Shown here in pieces: positions 5,698 through 7,269 of a stretch of DNA of 7,269 nt (positions are counted from its first letter, which is position 1; every line of letters starts with the position of its first letter). Source of the DNA: an uncultured Clostridium sp. (lineage in GTDB: Bacteria > Bacillota > Clostridia > Lachnospirales > Lachnospiraceae). Location: positions 1-7,269 of the forward strand of contig CAJJLI010000090.1 of the NCBI GenBank assembly GCA_905192625.1, written 5' to 3'. Below the pieces are notes generated by a model, which saw only the letters and a list, made by a program, of their open reading frames with translations, did not search any database and was not told where the DNA came from. The position numbers and the translations under genes are program-made.

Positions 5698-7269
5698 TTA
5701 AATTGAAGCAATATCGATTAAAGTGAGGTTTTCATTATCTGCTGTTTCTAAACTTGTTAATAATGCATTTGCTGTATCTAATGAAGTTAAGCAAGGTACA
5801 CCTGTTTCAATGGAAGTACGACGAATTAAGAAACCATCTCTTGATTTATCACGACCTTGTGTTGGAGTATCAATTACTAAGTCAATTTCATGGCCTAATA
5901 ATAAATCCATAATCGTTGGTGCTTCCCCATCTAATTTGTTTACAGGGATAGCATTTACACCATTTTCACGCAATACTCTTGCAGTACTTCTTGTTGCATA
6001 AATTTCATAACCAAGTGCTTCAAATCTCTTACCTACACCAACTGCTTCTAATTTATCTGCATCTTTCACAGTAAGAATCATCTTCTTGTGTTTTGGAAGA
6101 TTAATGCCTGAACCTAAGAATGCCTTATAAAGCGCTTCATTAAAGGTCTTTGCAATACCAAGGCACTCGCCAGTAGATTTCATTTCTGGTCCAAGGCCGA
6201 TGTCAGCGCCACGTAATTTTTCAAAGGAGAATACAGGCATCTTAATTGCAATGTAATCTGCTTTTCTTGCAAGACCAGTACCATAACCTAAGTCTTTTAC
6301 TTTTGCACCAAGAATTACTTTTGATGCTAAGTCAACGATTGGAATACCTGTAACCTTACTAATATATGGAACCGTACGAGAAGATCTTGGATTCACTTCG
6401 ATTACATATACTTCATCGTTATATACAATGAACTGAATGTTAATTAAACCGATTACATTTAAGGACTTCGCTAATTTTCTTGTGTAATCTACGATTACAT
6501 CTGAAATTTTATCGTTAACGTTTAGTGCTGGATATACGCTGATACTATCTCCTGAATGGATACCTGCTCTTTCCACATGTTCCATGATTCCAGGGATTAA
6601 GATATCTTCTCCATCACAAACTGCATCTACTTCTACTTCCTTGCCCATTAAGTACTTATCTACAAGGATTGGATGTTCTTGAACGTTACGGTTAATAACT
6701 TCCATAAATTCACGTACATCATCGTCACAGATAGCGATTTGCATACCTGCACCACCAAGTACATAGGATGGACGAACAAGTACTGGATATCCAAGTTCGT
6801 TTGCTGCAACAATTGCTTCTTCTGCTGTAAATACAGTCTTACCTGCAGGTCTTGGAATACAGCATTTTTCAAGGATTGCATCAAATAATTCTCTATCTTC
6901 TGCTGCGTCAACGTTTTCTGCAGAAGTACCTAAAATAGGCACGCCCATCTTTAATAAGGCTTCTGTTAATTTGATTGCAGTCTGTCCACCGAATTGTACA
7001 ACCGCGCCATCTGGTTTTTCTAAGTCTACGATATTTTCAACATCTTCTGGTGTTAATGGCTCAAAGTAAAGTTTATCTGCAATATCAAAGTCAGTACTTA
7101 CTGTCTCTGGGTTGTTATTTACAATAATAGTTTCATATCCAGAACGATGTAGAGACCAAGTAGAATGTACGGAACAGTAGTCAAACTCGATACCTTGACC
7201 GATACGAATTGGTCCAGACCCAAGTACAAGTACTTTTTTCTTTGTACGTGTTGCATCTACTTCGTTTTC
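5698..7269 (-). CDS. carB: Carbamoyl-phosphate synthase large subunit, C-terminal half (5' end missing)
   Basis: Large subunit of the enzyme making carbamoyl phosphate from bicarbonate, glutamine-derived ammonia and two ATP for pyrimidine and arginine synthesis; its partner is the CarA glutaminase. The frame is open from 7269 to the TAA at 5698, giving 523 residues, about half of the roughly 1070-aa family length. It opens at the second synthetase half: VLVLGSGPIRIGQG near fragment residue 13, NNNPETVSTDFD, and QFGGQT. An ATP-grasp domain follows, with VLGGAGM around 170 and the Mg/ATP motif EVNPRSSRTVP (E291, N293). The methylglyoxal-synthase-like allosteric domain covers about the last 130 residues, with YATRSTARVL, VNK and DTPTQGRDKSRDGF. 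This second half phosphorylates carbamate and binds regulators. The Asn usual before TPT/TTS is Asp here (fragment residue 467). The first half and any carA lie beyond the window. Confidence 0.97.
   Translation of the reverse strand, partial: ENEVDATRTKKKVLVLGSGPIRIGQGIEFDYCSVHSTWSLHRSGYETIIVNNNPETVSTDFDIADKLYFEPLTPEDVENIVDLEKPDGAVVQFGGQTAIKLTEALLKMGVPILGTSAENVDAAEDRELFDAILEKCCIPRPAGKTVFTAEEAIVAANELGYPVLVRPSYVLGGAGMQIAICDDDVREFMEVINRNVQEHPILVDKYLMGKEVEVDAVCDGEDILIPGIMEHVERAGIHSGDSISVYPALNVNDKISDVIVDYTRKLAKSLNVIGLINIQFIVYNDEVYVIEVNPRSSRTVPYISKVTGIPIVDLASKVILGAKVKDLGYGTGLARKADYIAIKMPVFSFEKLRGADIGLGPEMKSTGECLGIAKTFNEALYKAFLGSGINLPKHKKMILTVKDADKLEAVGVGKRFEALGYEIYATRSTARVLRENGVNAIPVNKLDGEAPTIMDLLLGHEIDLVIDTPTQGRDKSRDGFLIRRTSIETGVPCLTSLDTANALLTSLETADNENLTLIDIASI

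Noticed and set aside
6660..6911. Opposite-strand and shifted frames inside carB
   Set aside because: They lie over the ATP-grasp domain of a clearly conserved gene and have no credible start signals or homology.
6948..6948. ATG at 6948 as the start of a separate 416-aa gene
   Set aside because: The same frame continues open to 7269 with conserved CarB sequence (GSGPIRIGQG, NNNPETVSTDFD), so this Met is internal.

Overview
The window looks like a housekeeping stretch of an AT-rich (roughly one third G+C by eye) anaerobic Firmicute chromosome, most likely a Clostridia/Lachnospiraceae member. The evidence is the low-GC codon use, AAGG-type ribosome binding sites, the apt-relA gene order common in Firmicutes, clostridial-type protein sequences and a 2x[4Fe-4S]/FrhB protein typical of anaerobes. 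Genus assignment is inference. All four genes lie on the minus strand, so transcription runs from high to low coordinates.

Layout in the direction of transcription: (1) 7269-5698 is the C-terminal half of carB (carbamoyl-phosphate synthase large subunit), with its 5' half beyond the window edge. (2) 5697-5240 is a 458-bp intergenic region. It holds a roughly 90-nt near-continuous hairpin ending in a U-run (5593-5504), nested in a longer degenerate inverted repeat (5633-5464), then two operator-like palindromes and a promoter. (3) 5239-3194 is a 681-aa fusion of a degenerate polysaccharide pyruvyl transferase-like region, two 4Fe-4S clusters and an F420 hydrogenase/dehydrogenase beta-subunit (FrhB-like) domain, followed by a strong terminator. 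(4) 2951-2427 is apt (adenine phosphoribosyltransferase), with its own extended -10 promoter, a leader of about 107 nt and a strong terminator. (5) 2163-1 is the bifunctional (p)ppGpp synthetase/hydrolase relA/rel, with two candidate promoters; the end of its ACT domain runs off the window.

Three genes concern nucleotide economy: carbamoyl phosphate for pyrimidines and arginine, adenine salvage, and the stringent response that senses starvation and restrains nucleotide synthesis. The pyruvyl transferase/FrhB fusion is the outlier. Relatives of its two parts usually sit in polysaccharide or glycan loci, but here it is a solitary transcription unit with its own promoter, operator-like sites and terminator.

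The most unusual signals are the long hairpin downstream of carB, whose imperfections are all G.U-compatible on one strand only, and the fusion protein with an altered transferase motif. I see no CRISPR array, tRNA/rRNA gene, phage gene or complete insertion sequence.
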